Of a stretch of 46,265 nt of DNA, positions 1 to 8,527 are shown one piece after another. The DNA comes from Bacteroidaceae bacterium (lineage in GTDB: Bacteria; Bacteroidota; Bacteroidia; Bacteroidales; Bacteroidaceae). Under the pieces are notes generated by a model that saw only the letters and a list, made by a program, of their open reading frames with translations, was not told the origin of the DNA and ran no database searches. Location of the stretch: contig JAEDMP010000007.1 of assembly GCA_016302965.1 (NCBI GenBank), positions 1-46,265 of the forward strand. The letters are read 5' to 3'. The position numbers were made by a program, and so were the translations under genes. Within the stretch, counting starts at the first letter, position 1. Each line of letters starts with the position of its first letter.

Positions 1-90
1 TTCAGTTGTGAACTGATTGCCGTATTCAGTTGTGAACTGATTGCCGTATTCAGTTGTGAACTGATTGCCGTATTCAGTTGTGAACTGATA
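1..90. repeat. Tandem array of 24-bp hairpin units (left edge)
   Basis: Three identical 24-bp units start at 1, 25 and 49, and a partial 18-bp unit starts at 73. Each unit contains a perfect inverted repeat TCAGTT-GTG-AACTGA followed by the linker TTGCCGTAT that runs into the next unit. There are no variable spacers, so this is not a CRISPR array. The last unit ends in AACTGATA instead of AACTGATTG, which marks the right boundary of the array. The array continues past the left edge of the window, so its full size and neighbouring genes are unknown. Function not recognised. Confidence 0.93.
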
Positions 91-159
91 TAGCGTGATG
101 TTAATCCTCTCATTATCAGAGGGAGCGGCATATAATCTGTAATTGCGGAAACATATTTG

Positions 160-173
160 TCACAACTTTGTGA
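160..173. promoter_or_regulatory. 14-bp dyad, possible operator
   Basis: TCACAA-CT-TTGTGA is a perfect dyad about 45 bp upstream of the TAnnTTTG box of the phosphoesterase gene. The two-base centre makes it a poor RNA hairpin, so a protein-binding site is the more natural reading. No regulator can be named. Confidence 0.3.
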
Positions 174-192
174 TGGTTTCTTCACATTCTTG

Positions 193-225
193 TTTTAAGT
201 TTGTAATCAGCGGTGGCTACTTTTG
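193..225 (+). promoter_or_regulatory. Bacteroidetes-type promoter for the phosphoesterase
   Basis: TACTTTTG at 218-225 matches the TAnnTTTG -7 box. A T-rich element (TTTT, 193-196) lies 21 bp upstream at the -33 position. Transcription would start near 231, about 15 bases before the start codon at 246. The -33 box is weak. Confidence 0.45.
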
Positions 226-245
226 CGGCCGAAAAATAACTAATA

Positions 246-1241
246 ATGATTATGAACTTGACAACCAACATTCAATGCGCTAAGCGCAACATGCTGATTA
301 CCCTTTTAGTGGTAACCGCTTCATTATTCTTCCACTTTAGTGTAAACGCACAAACTCCCGAACAATGGAAATCCATGAAAGGGGATGTGAGCGTATTCAT
401 AGCCAACGATCTGGGACGAAACGGGTATTACGAACAAAAACCCATTGCTGAACTCATGGGACTTATGGCAGAAGAAATCGGTCCTGAAGCAGTAGTGGCA
501 GCTGGTGATATTCATCATTTCGATGGTGTCGTCTCTACTCAGGATCCGTTGTGGATGACCAACTATGAACTCATCTATGCGCATCCCGAACTGATGATAG
601 CCTGGAATCCAGTGCTCGGCAATCATGAATACCGAGGCAATACGCAGGCTGTGATTGACTATCGTAACGTGTCGCGCAGATGGGAAATGGAAGGCAGATA
701 TTATACGAAGGTGTATGAAGACAATGGGGTGACCATCAGGATGATTCTCATCGACACAACCCCTCTCATCAACAAATACCATCATAATAGTACCTACCCT
801 GACGTGGACGCACAGAATGCGGAGGCACAACTGAAATGGGTAGACCAGACACTCAGCGAAGCAAAGGAAGACTGGGTGATAGTGGTTGGTCACCACCCCA
901 TGTATGCCGATACGAAAAAGAGTCTGGACGAGCAGACCGACATGCAAAAGGCACTGCTGCCTATCCTGCGGAAATACAAGGAGAAAGTAGACATGTATGT
1001 GTCTGGACATATCCACAACTTCCAACATATTCGCAGGGGAAATGACGGCATCGACTTTGTGGTCAACTCATCGGCTTCGCTCGCAAGAAAAGTGAACCCG
1101 ACAGAGGGCACCATCTTTTGCTCTCCCGAAGAAGGATTCTCAGTGGTGAGTGCCACCAAACAGCAGTTGGCGCTTTATATGATTGACAAGAAAGGGGGAA
1201 TCTTGCACGAGGTGAAAAGAGCCGGTAAAACGACGAAGTAA
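246..1241 (+). CDS. Secreted metallophosphoesterase, purple-acid-phosphatase-like
   Basis: This is a calcineurin-like phosphoesterase of the small tartrate-resistant acid phosphatase type, predicted to hydrolyse phosphate esters in the periplasm or outside the cell. The 331-aa protein opens with a signal peptide (about residues 1-36, ending VNAQ). The metal-binding blocks follow in the expected order: ND-LG around 54-57 (the first block, usually GD-G), GD at 87-88, GNHEY at 125-129, GHHP at 215-218 and SGHIH at 253-257. The first block having Asn-Asp rather than Gly-Asp is a small deviation. An in-frame Met16 (position 291) would give a shorter, more standard signal peptide, so the start is not certain. 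The gene stands alone between the hairpin array and a convergent deacetylase gene. Substrate unknown. Confidence 0.85.
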   Translation: MIMNLTTNIQCAKRNMLITLLVVTASLFFHFSVNAQTPEQWKSMKGDVSVFIANDLGRNGYYEQKPIAELMGLMAEEIGPEAVVAAGDIHHFDGVVSTQDPLWMTNYELIYAHPELMIAWNPVLGNHEYRGNTQAVIDYRNVSRRWEMEGRYYTKVYEDNGVTIRMILIDTTPLINKYHHNSTYPDVDAQNAEAQLKWVDQTLSEAKEDWVIVVGHHPMYADTKKSLDEQTDMQKALLPILRKYKEKVDMYVSGHIHNFQHIRRGNDGIDFVVNSSASLARKVNPTEGTIFCSPEEGFSVVSATKQQLALYMIDKKGGILHEVKRAGKTTK

Positions 1242-1259
1242 GAAAAAGACAGGATGCAG

Positions 1260-1285
1260 GTGATGGAAGACACCTTTGCCATCAC
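1260..1285. terminator. Weak hairpin between convergent genes
   Basis: GTGATGG (1260-1266) pairs with CCATCAC (1279-1285) across a 12-base loop, 18 bases after the phosphoesterase stop codon. No long T-run follows, so its role as a terminator is uncertain. Confidence 0.3.
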
Positions 1286-1331
1286 GAATCAATTGTCAAT
1301 TCAATAACAAGAATGGGTTTGGGAACAATCG

Positions 1332-1943
1332 TCAGTCGAAAACCTTGAACTCGTAGCCATTCTTCTTCAGCCACTTGATGGCTTCGGGCAGCGCGAAATG
1401 GAGTTTGTCGATACTTTTGAGGGAATCGTGGAAGGTGATGATGGAACCATTGCGGGTATAGCGTCTCACATTGTTGAGCACCCCCTGGGCCGTCATCCAT
1501 TTGGAGTAGTCGCGGGTCACCAAGTCCCACATCACGATGCGGTAACGCCGGCTCAGCCAGAAATACTGGTCGGGCCGCATCCATCCGTGCGGTGGACGAA
1601 AGAGGTTGGTATGGAGCAGTTCGTTGGCCTTGTCGGCATTCTCGCAATAGTGGCTGATGGAGTGTTTGAACCCACCGATATGATTGAAGGTATGGTTGCC
1701 GATGCGGTGTCCGGCTGCCACCACCTGCTCATAGAGTTCGGGATGTTTGCGCACGTTGTCGCCCACCATGAAGAAAGTGGCCTTCACCCCTTGTTCCTCC
1801 AGCACTTTCAGGATAAAAGGAGTGGCTTCGGGAATCGGACCGTCATCGAAGGTGAGGTAGACGGCTTTCTCGTGTTTGTCCATGCGCCACAAGGCTCTGG
1901 GGTAAAGCCAGCGTAGCCAGACGGCCGGTTGTTCGATAATCAT
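1332..1943 (-). CDS. NodB-domain polysaccharide deacetylase
   Basis: This is a carbohydrate esterase 4 deacetylase, which removes N-acetyl groups from peptidoglycan or another aminosugar polymer. The 203-aa protein is almost entirely the NodB domain. TFDDGP at 31-36 holds the catalytic base and metal-binding Asp, HTFNH at 84-88 supplies the two metal His, RPPHG at 116-120 forms the groove wall, and FHDS at 171-174 holds the late catalytic His. No signal peptide or long transmembrane segment is seen, although the N-terminus (residues 5-20) is aromatic and hydrophobic and might associate with a membrane. Length is typical of minimal NodB proteins. Downstream of the large DUF2723 gene on the same strand with a 113-bp gap. 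Exact substrate not determinable. Confidence 0.9.
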   Translation of the reverse strand: MIIEQPAVWLRWLYPRALWRMDKHEKAVYLTFDDGPIPEATPFILKVLEEQGVKATFFMVGDNVRKHPELYEQVVAAGHRIGNHTFNHIGGFKHSISHYCENADKANELLHTNLFRPPHGWMRPDQYFWLSRRYRIVMWDLVTRDYSKWMTAQGVLNNVRRYTRNGSIITFHDSLKSIDKLHFALPEAIKWLKKNGYEFKVFD

Positions 1944-2056
1944 ATCGCAAAGGTTATAAGGATTTCTTATGTTTAATGATGACAGTGTCAGGCTTCTTGT
2001 GAAGCCCGACAGCTGTCATCAGTGGTGACGTTATCATCCCGCCTTGGGTAAAGTGA

Positions 2057-5000
2057 TCAGTTGGGGAACTGGCCACCCTTGCCCGCATAGATGGAGGTGA
2101 GTGAACTCAGCTTCTCGATGTTCTTGGATGCCCAAGCGTCATCGATGGCGGCACCAAGCATGTTCACTTGCTGCATGATGTAGAAGTGGCGGACGCAGTC
2201 GGTTTGTGCGCTGCGGAAGCGGAATCCGTCGAGGTTGAGATACCAGTTGAGATACTGTTCCGACTTGGTCCAGAGTGCCTTGAGCAACTTCATCGCCTTG
2301 TCGTTCATGCCCAGCTGGTAGTAGGCACGGGCCTCGTCGAGCGATCCGAAATAGTCTACAGGCACATTGTAGTAAGGGATATGCTTGTCGGCATAGGCGA
2401 GCACCTCGGCCGCTTTCTCCTTTTGGCCCTCCTGGATGAGGGTGAGAGCCAACTGCATGAAGATGCGGCGGTGGGTATAGCACATGCGCATCACCGTCTC
2501 GTCGAGATAGAGGCCTGGAGTTTCCAACCCGCCAAACTTGAACTTCTTCATCAGGCAGTCGTAACTGCGCTTGGTGTCGAGCGTCTTCATGCCTGGCAGT
2601 GCATTGCCGTCGACATTGGTAGTGAACGGTGTGATGCGGTTGACGAGACCTTCCTGGATGAAGTTGTCGCCGAGGTTCATATAGTTCGACTCGCTCACGG
2701 TCATCGCCACATAGATGGGGCGTGTCCAGTTGCATTGCTGAATCATCTCGAGCATCATCAGGTCACCCTTGTAGAGGGCATATTTGCCTTCGAGCGAGAT
2801 CACCATATGGTCGGGGATGGAGTCAGTGGCCAGAAGCATTCCGCTCTTCTTCACGGCTTCCTTGTCGATACTCATGTAGAGCGTATCCGTGGGGATGACA
2901 CAGATGCCGTCGGCCGCATCGCCTACCAGGGCTTTGAGCACCTCGCGCTGTTCGGTAGAGAGTTGGTTGCGTACCCAAAGTTTCAGCACATTCTTCAGTT
3001 CGAAAGGATTCTCGCCGAAGAGTTTGCGGGCTTCATCGGGATAGTCGGCATACATCTGCTTCACCACCTCCTTGAGTTGGGGCATCACGCGCACATACTC
3101 ATGTGTGCCCGAGCAGTATTCCAGTCGGCTCCAGCTGATGGGCACCGAGGGAGAGTCGTAGGCCGGGCGGCGCATCTGGTCGATATACCAGTCGGTCTGC
3201 AGATAACTGAGGTTGCAGACGCGGGCATCGGTGCGCACGCCTTCGGTATCCTGGTTATACCAGAGCGGGAAGGTGTCGTTGTCACCGTTGGTGAAGATGA
3301 TGGGGTTGCCCTCTGCCTGCAATGACATCAGATAGTTCTGGCCGAAGTCACGGCAGGTGTAGCGTCCGCTGCGGTCGTGGTCGTCCCAGGTCTGTGAGGC
3401 CATCTGTACAGGCACCAGCAGGGCTGCCACACCCACGAGGGCTGCCACAGCCGTTTCCTTGCCCTTGAGTTTGCTCCACAGCATCTCGGCCAGGGCTGCC
3501 ACACCCATACCGCACCAGATGGCGAAGGCGTAGAAGGAACCAGCGTAGGCATAGTCGCGTTCACGGGGCTGCATGGGGGTCTGGTTCAGGTAGATGACGA
3601 TGGCCAGACCCGTCATGAAGAAGAGGAAGAACACCACCCAGAACTGGCGGATGCCCTTCTGTCCGCGTCGCATGGCCTGCCAGAAGAGACCGATGAGGCC
3701 GAGCAGCAGGGGCAGACAGTAGAACACGTTGTGGCCCTTGTTCTGCTTCAGCTCGTCGGGCAGTTTGCTCTGGTCGCCCAGTCGCCAGTTGTCAAACCAG
3801 TCGAAACCGGTAAGCCAGTTGCCGTGCTCCAGTTCGCCGTTGCCCTGCAGGTCGTTCTGACGGCCGGCGAAGTTCCACATGAAATAACGCCAGTACATGA
3901 AGTTGCACTGGTAGGAGAGGAAGAAGCGGAGGTTCTCCAACTGGGTGGGCACCTTCACATATACGTTCTCTCCACAGCGGTCGTAGGCTACCTCGTTGCC
4001 ATCCACACCACCCATCCAGCTCTCGTAGGCCTTGGCATGGTCGCTGCTGTACATACGGGGGAAGAGCATGTTTTGGGCATACTTGTATTCGTCCTTGGTG
4101 CGCACAACGAAGTAGGAGTCTTTCTCGTCGGCACTGCTCTTGTCTTTGCGTTGATAGACGGGGGCTCCCTTCTTCATCGACGGACGGCACATGCCGCCCT
4201 CTTTCTCCAGGGCCACCTGAGAAGTATAGGCCTGCCCGTAGAACAAGGGGCGCTGGCCATACTGTTCACGTCCAAGATATTCGCCCAAGGTGAAGATGTC
4301 CTCAGGAGAGTTCTGGTCCATGGGCGGGTTGGCCGACGAACGGATGACGATGACGGCGTAAGTGGAATAACCGATCATGAGCATCAGCATGCAGAGCAGC
4401 GAGGTGTTCTTCACGCGGGCACTCACCAGCGGTTTACCATCGAGTTTGCGCTGCAGGATCCACCACAGGATGGCGAGCACCACGATGCCGATGATGACCG
4501 AACTGGTGCCATGGCCATAGAAGGGGATGCCGAGCAAGGCGATGGAGGCGAGGAAGGCCAGGTTACCGCGCTTGCCGTTGTTCTGGTAGGTCTCCCAAAT
4601 GGCCCAGATGATGACGGCAATCAGGAGGAAGATATAGACAATCTCGCCCGTGTTGAACGGACAACCCAGTACGTTGACGAAGAACAGCTCAAACCACCCG
4701 CCCACCTGTACGATGCCGGGAACGACACCATAGAGCACGGCGGCGAGAATCACCACCGAGATGGCGAGGGCCCACAGCGATCCGCGCAGGTCGGCATTGC
4801 CGCTCTGATGGGGGAACTTGCGGTAGTAGTAGACCAGCACGATGGCGGGTACACACAGCAGGTTGAGCAGGTGGACACCGATGGAGAGGCCGGTCATATA
4901 CATGATGAGCACCAGCCAGCGGTCGCTGTGCGGCTCGTCGGCGTGGTCTTCCCATTTGAGTATCAGCCAGAACACGACGGCTGTGAAGGCCGAGGAGTAG

Positions 5001-5443
5001 GCATACACCTCACCCTCGACGGCGCTGAACCAGAAGGTGTCGCTGAAGGTGTAGATGAGGGCACCCACCATGGCCGATGCCTCGATGGCGATGGTCTTGC
5101 CCAGTGTCAGTTCCTTCCAGTCGTTGATGAGCAGACGGCGCACCAGATGCGATATGGTCCAGAAGAGGAAGAGGATGGTGACGGCCGAGAGCAGGGCGCT
5201 CATGGTGTTCACCATGCGTGCCACCTCAGAGGGATCGCTGACAAACTGCGAGAACAGGTTGGCTGTCAGCATGAAGAAGGGCGCACCGGGTGGGTGTCCA
5301 ATCTCCAGTTTATACCCCGTGGTGATAAATTCAGGACAGTCCCAGAAGCTGGCTGTCGGTTCGATTGTCGAGCAATATACCACGGCGGCGATGGCAAAGG
5401 CGAGCCAGCCGAGGATATTGTCTACCAGTTTGAATTGTTTCAT
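2057..5443 (-). CDS. DUF2723/TMEM260-family integral membrane glycosyltransferase
   Basis: The 1128-aa protein has about a dozen hydrophobic segments in its first ~700 residues, a soluble middle and a helical, TPR-like C-terminal region with repeated aromatic/Leu pairs. The N-terminus carries the DUF2723 signature: a first transmembrane helix, then FWDCPEFI (about 33-40, acidic residues in the first extracytoplasmic loop) and GHPPGAP soon after. The human family member TMEM260 is a protein O-mannosyltransferase, and the loop acidic residues are typical of GT-C enzymes using lipid-linked sugars. The inferred role is therefore glycosyl transfer to exported proteins or a polymer. Donor and acceptor are unknown. 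It is transcribed from its own TAnnTTTG promoter, behind a low-complexity T-rich/A-rich leader. Confidence 0.85.
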   Translation of the reverse strand: MKQFKLVDNILGWLAFAIAAVVYCSTIEPTASFWDCPEFITTGYKLEIGHPPGAPFFMLTANLFSQFVSDPSEVARMVNTMSALLSAVTILFLFWTISHLVRRLLINDWKELTLGKTIAIEASAMVGALIYTFSDTFWFSAVEGEVYAYSSAFTAVVFWLILKWEDHADEPHSDRWLVLIMYMTGLSIGVHLLNLLCVPAIVLVYYYRKFPHQSGNADLRGSLWALAISVVILAAVLYGVVPGIVQVGGWFELFFVNVLGCPFNTGEIVYIFLLIAVIIWAIWETYQNNGKRGNLAFLASIALLGIPFYGHGTSSVIIGIVVLAILWWILQRKLDGKPLVSARVKNTSLLCMLMLMIGYSTYAVIVIRSSANPPMDQNSPEDIFTLGEYLGREQYGQRPLFYGQAYTSQVALEKEGGMCRPSMKKGAPVYQRKDKSSADEKDSYFVVRTKDEYKYAQNMLFPRMYSSDHAKAYESWMGGVDGNEVAYDRCGENVYVKVPTQLENLRFFLSYQCNFMYWRYFMWNFAGRQNDLQGNGELEHGNWLTGFDWFDNWRLGDQSKLPDELKQNKGHNVFYCLPLLLGLIGLFWQAMRRGQKGIRQFWVVFFLFFMTGLAIVIYLNQTPMQPRERDYAYAGSFYAFAIWCGMGVAALAEMLWSKLKGKETAVAALVGVAALLVPVQMASQTWDDHDRSGRYTCRDFGQNYLMSLQAEGNPIIFTNGDNDTFPLWYNQDTEGVRTDARVCNLSYLQTDWYIDQMRRPAYDSPSVPISWSRLEYCSGTHEYVRVMPQLKEVVKQMYADYPDEARKLFGENPFELKNVLKLWVRNQLSTEQREVLKALVGDAADGICVIPTDTLYMSIDKEAVKKSGMLLATDSIPDHMVISLEGKYALYKGDLMMLEMIQQCNWTRPIYVAMTVSESNYMNLGDNFIQEGLVNRITPFTTNVDGNALPGMKTLDTKRSYDCLMKKFKFGGLETPGLYLDETVMRMCYTHRRIFMQLALTLIQEGQKEKAAEVLAYADKHIPYYNVPVDYFGSLDEARAYYQLGMNDKAMKLLKALWTKSEQYLNWYLNLDGFRFRSAQTDCVRHFYIMQQVNMLGAAIDDAWASKNIEKLSSLTSIYAGKGGQFPN

Positions 5444-5533
5444 GCTTGGTTGAGATATTGTTTTTTTGTTATTGTTTTTTTTTGTTATTGTTTTCGTTCA
5501 GCTGCAATCACTGCGCTTTTGGTTTCCTTCCTG

Positions 5534-5541
5534 CAAAGGTA
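5534..5541 (-). promoter_or_regulatory. -7 box for the DUF2723 gene
   Basis: Read on the minus strand, TACCTTTG matches TAnnTTTG about 90 bp before the ATG at 5443. The expected -33 region has no clear TTTG. The leader between them has alternating runs of A and CAATA on the coding strand. Confidence 0.5.
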
Positions 5542-5596
5542 CTACAAATAGATGACCTAATCACACATTTCGTTTTTTTTAACGCCCATTTTCCCA

Positions 5597-6316
5597 TCAT
5601 CCGTGTTCCGGACAATAGCAGCAGCCGTGAGAATGAGAGGATAACTTGGCTGTTTGCTCCATGTGGACAACCATCCGGGCATGTTCCTCGATATAGTGAC
5701 GGTCGTGGCTCACCATGATGATGGTGCGTTGGCCGTCCAGTTCTTCAAGCATCTTGTGCATCTGCAGTTCGGTTTTGCTGTCAATATACGTGGTGGGCTC
5801 GTCGAGCAGCAGGATGTCGGGCTGGTTCACCAAGGCCCTGGCCATGAGCGTGCGCTGCAGTTCGCCGCCACTGAGGCAGCGGATGCTCTGTTGTGCCTTG
5901 TCTTCCAGATGGAGATAGCTGAGCATGCTGTTGATGGCCTCTGTTTCCGATGCGCTTTCCCTGAGCTGGAAGAGGCTGGATTTGAGCAGTCCGCTTGCCA
6001 CCACCTCGCGTACTGTGATGGGGAAGTCGCGGTCAATCTCACTATATTGGGGCAGATAACCCATCTTGAGCTGGTCCACCTCTTGTCCGTCCTTGAAGTA
6101 GCGGACGTGGCCGTGCATGGGTTTCAGCAGTCCAATCATCACACGGAGCAAAGTGGTCTTGCCACCGCCATTAGGCCCACAGATTCCCACAAAATCGTTG
6201 CGTTTCACCTGCAGTGACACGTCGTGTATCTGCACCTTGCCCTGATATCCTGCGGTGACATGGCTCAGCTCAATCTGCAGTTCATGCTGGTCTTGGAAAA
6301 GTGTTCTTTGCTCCAT
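5597..6316 (-). CDS. Metal-type ABC transporter ATP-binding protein (ZnuC/MntB-like)
   Basis: This is the cytoplasmic ATPase of an ABC importer, most similar in layout to zinc/manganese ATPases. The 239-aa protein has a Walker A GPNGGGKTT at 47-55, the signature LSGGE at 148-152, a Walker B LLLDEP at 169-174 and the switch His204 in SHD. The C-terminal tail is rich in His and Cys (H228, H230, C232, C233, C235, H238), consistent with metal handling. It starts 4 bp after the fused lipoprotein gene, so the two are co-transcribed and probably co-translated. A cognate ZnuB-type permease gene would be expected beside it but is not present in the window. Confidence 0.9.
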   Translation of the reverse strand: MEQRTLFQDQHELQIELSHVTAGYQGKVQIHDVSLQVKRNDFVGICGPNGGGKTTLLRVMIGLLKPMHGHVRYFKDGQEVDQLKMGYLPQYSEIDRDFPITVREVVASGLLKSSLFQLRESASETEAINSMLSYLHLEDKAQQSIRCLSGGELQRTLMARALVNQPDILLLDEPTTYIDSKTELQMHKMLEELDGQRTIIMVSHDRHYIEEHARMVVHMEQTAKLSSHSHGCCYCPEHG

Positions 6317-6320
6317 GTGG

Positions 6321-7580
6321 TCAGGGTTTGCAAATCTCGTTGGTGATACGGTTCATCTCTTTCATCCACTCATAGCTCAGCGGATTGATTTCAACCACTC
6401 TCACCCCCGTTTCCTGACTGACGCTGAGCGCATTGCGGTCGGAAAACTCCTTTTGTACGAAAAAGATATTCGCACCATGTGCCCGGGCCTCGTCTATCAG
6501 GTTGCGGATGGTACGTGCCGAGGGTTCGCGCCCGTTTTCCTCCAAGGCCAGTTGGCGCAGGCCATATCGGTGGGCATAGTAGGTGAGTGAGGGATGATAG
6601 ATAATGAACGAGGGTTGTTTGCCGCCGTTGCGTTTCGTGGCCTGCTCAATACGCTGCCTGGTCTGCTGGTCCATCTGCTGCAAACGTAGTGTCAGTTGGT
6701 AAAGATTCTGTTTGAAATAGGCAGAATCTTTGGAACTGATGGTGTTGAGAGCCTTGCAGATGTTCTGGGCGATGACGAGGGCGTTGTCGGGTGAGGTCCA
6801 GGTGTGGGGGTCGGGTTCGCCTCCTTCGGAGTAGACGGTCTCAATGCCCTGTGAAGCCTCGATGGAGATGAGATGGGGAGCATGGGCGCGGAGCCTTTTG
6901 TTCCACGTACGTTCAAATCCCAGCTCTCCCACTTCGATGAAGAGCTGGCTCTCGTTGAGTCTTGTCATCTGCTGGGCTGTAGGTTCAAAGGTTTCCGGAC
7001 TGCTTCCCTTGGGCACGAGTGTCTGCACCACAATCCGGTCACCACCAATCTGTTCGGCGAAATAGCGCAGCGGTTCGATGCTGACGGTCACTTGCGGCCG
7101 AAGCTCCTCGTGGGGGGCGGTACAGCCGGTGAGCAGTCCCATGCCGAAGGCCAGCAGGACATAGCGCAAGGCCTTGCCGATGGTGATGCTGATGAAGGAG
7201 ATGAGCAAGTTGGCGCGCATGAGGCCCAGCATGATGGTGATGGCGCTGCCCAGCAGGGGCAGGAAGCCGAAGAACCCCATCCAGGCACCGCGTCCGGCCA
7301 TGAAGCGTTCGGCCTTGTCCAGATCTTTCTTTTTCACATGAAGGTATTTTTCAATCCATTCAGTCTTTCCCATGCGGCCAACTCCATAGTTGAACATGCC
7401 GCCCAGCACATTGCCGATGGTGGCATAGATGCACAGTTGGCCTCCATCGAGGCCGGCTGCCATCAGACCAACCATCACAGCCTCGCTGCTGAAGGGGAAG
7501 AAGCTGCCGGCAAGAAATGCAGCCATGAGCATACCCATGTAGCCATAGTCGATGAGAAAACTGACAATCAAATCAATCAT
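6321..7580 (-). CDS. Fusion: VTT/YqaA-type membrane domain + ZnuA-like metal-binding protein
   Basis: Residues 1 to ~145 are a small VTT (DedA/YqaA-type) membrane protein with the FFPFSSE and GNVLGG motifs and the GKTEWIEKYL segment typical of YqaA. It continues without a stop into a cluster-A9-type metal solute-binding protein (about 155-419). At the junction, K-A-L-R-Y is followed by a hydrophobic stretch ending LLTGC (149-153), which reads as a perfect lipobox. The last YqaA helix could therefore double as a lipoprotein signal. Putative metal ligands are His259 (DPHTW) and His329 (YHPS), with Glu398. The first usual His is Glu197 (PETFEP). The start codon overlaps the DUF6427 stop (ATGA), and the ATPase gene follows after 4 bp. 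The function of the whole is inferred to be Zn/Mn uptake. The fusion could also be a sequencing error, but both halves are intact. Confidence 0.82.
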   Translation of the reverse strand: MIDLIVSFLIDYGYMGMLMAAFLAGSFFPFSSEAVMVGLMAAGLDGGQLCIYATIGNVLGGMFNYGVGRMGKTEWIEKYLHVKKKDLDKAERFMAGRGAWMGFFGFLPLLGSAITIMLGLMRANLLISFISITIGKALRYVLLAFGMGLLTGCTAPHEELRPQVTVSIEPLRYFAEQIGGDRIVVQTLVPKGSSPETFEPTAQQMTRLNESQLFIEVGELGFERTWNKRLRAHAPHLISIEASQGIETVYSEGGEPDPHTWTSPDNALVIAQNICKALNTISSKDSAYFKQNLYQLTLRLQQMDQQTRQRIEQATKRNGGKQPSFIIYHPSLTYYAHRYGLRQLALEENGREPSARTIRNLIDEARAHGANIFFVQKEFSDRNALSVSQETGVRVVEINPLSYEWMKEMNRITNEICKP

Positions 7581-8515
7581 AACGTTATCAAATGGTTTGG
7601 AAGAAGGTTGAAGACCGTCAGTGCAAAGGTGAGCACCAACAGGATGATGAAGACCACGTTCGTGAACCGCGACCGGGTGAGGGCGATGAAGTGGGCGATG
7701 AGCGGACTGCTGTTGACAATGAGCACCTGAAGGCAGGTCTCAACATGTTGAGGCTGCAGGATAAAGTACAGCAGGGTGAAGATGTCGATGGTGATGAAGC
7801 AGCCGTAGAGTTGGCGGGTGCGAAACTTGTCTTTGTAGCTGGATGCCAGATAATGGAGGGTGCCGATGGCGGCCACGATGACCACCAAGGCCAGGATGAG
7901 CCATTGGGAGAGCGTGACGCTGCTGAAGTCGAACAGGTCGCCCATCTTGGTTATTTCGCTTATATGTTGCAGGAACGGTCCAAACCGGTTGTTGATGACC
8001 ATGAAGGGCATTATAAACCAGTAGGGGGCCAGGATGCCCAGGATGGAGGCTCCCAGTGTGCGGAAACTCAAGGACTGGATAAAAAAGAACATGCTCAGCC
8101 ACATCACCGGTACATAGATCAGCACGTGGATGGCAAGCATCGATGCCACACCCACGCAGAAGAAGCAGGTGAAGATGGCGGGCGCTGAGGCCTTGTCCTG
8201 ATAGGATTTGAACAGGAACGTGAGGGAGCAGAGGCTGCACAGGGTGGTGAGTTGTCCGTCCAGGGAGTCGAACATGAACGAGGCTGCCGTGCTCAGCATC
8301 AGGAAGGCACACGAGACCATGCGGCTATAGATACGGATGAGCATGTTGTTGTTGTTGAGCTCTACCATGAGGTAGGTGGAGAGCAGAAAACATGCAAACT
8401 GGGGCCACCACTGCTGAGAGAGCAGTCCGGCAGCTATCCATATCAGGGTGGCATAGATGGATGTGAAGGGAAGAGCCGTGCGGCTCTCGGATATCTTGTT
8501 CTGCAGTCTTTTCAT
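7577..8515 (-). CDS. DUF6427-like polytopic membrane protein
   Basis: A 312-aa protein with eight or nine hydrophobic helices and short loops, resembling the Bacteroidetes family DUF6427. It has no recognisable catalytic motif. The N-terminal 18 residues are basic and cytoplasmic, and the TYLMVELNNNNMLIRIYSR region with four consecutive Asn after the second helix is a visible family landmark. Its stop overlaps the start of the YqaA-ZnuA fusion, and it follows purD with a 90-bp gap, so it sits inside the purD operon. The function is unknown, and its coupling to the metal genes is positional only. Confidence 0.75.
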   Translation of the reverse strand: MKRLQNKISESRTALPFTSIYATLIWIAAGLLSQQWWPQFACFLLSTYLMVELNNNNMLIRIYSRMVSCAFLMLSTAASFMFDSLDGQLTTLCSLCSLTFLFKSYQDKASAPAIFTCFFCVGVASMLAIHVLIYVPVMWLSMFFFIQSLSFRTLGASILGILAPYWFIMPFMVINNRFGPFLQHISEITKMGDLFDFSSVTLSQWLILALVVIVAAIGTLHYLASSYKDKFRTRQLYGCFITIDIFTLLYFILQPQHVETCLQVLIVNSSPLIAHFIALTRSRFTNVVFIILLVLTFALTVFNLLPNHLITL

Positions 8516-8527
8516 GAATGGGATATA

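Noticed and set aside
1..90. CRISPR array
   Set aside because: The units have constant linkers and no variable spacers, and the 24-bp period is too short.
3731..5551. Plus-strand 606-aa open frame
   Set aside because: It is antisense to the DUF2723 gene with His/Val/Glu-rich composition typical of a shadow frame.
6899..6915. parS-like site (TGTTCCACGTACGTTCA)
   Set aside because: Only the left half matches the parS consensus, and it lies within the metal-binding protein gene, far from parAB.
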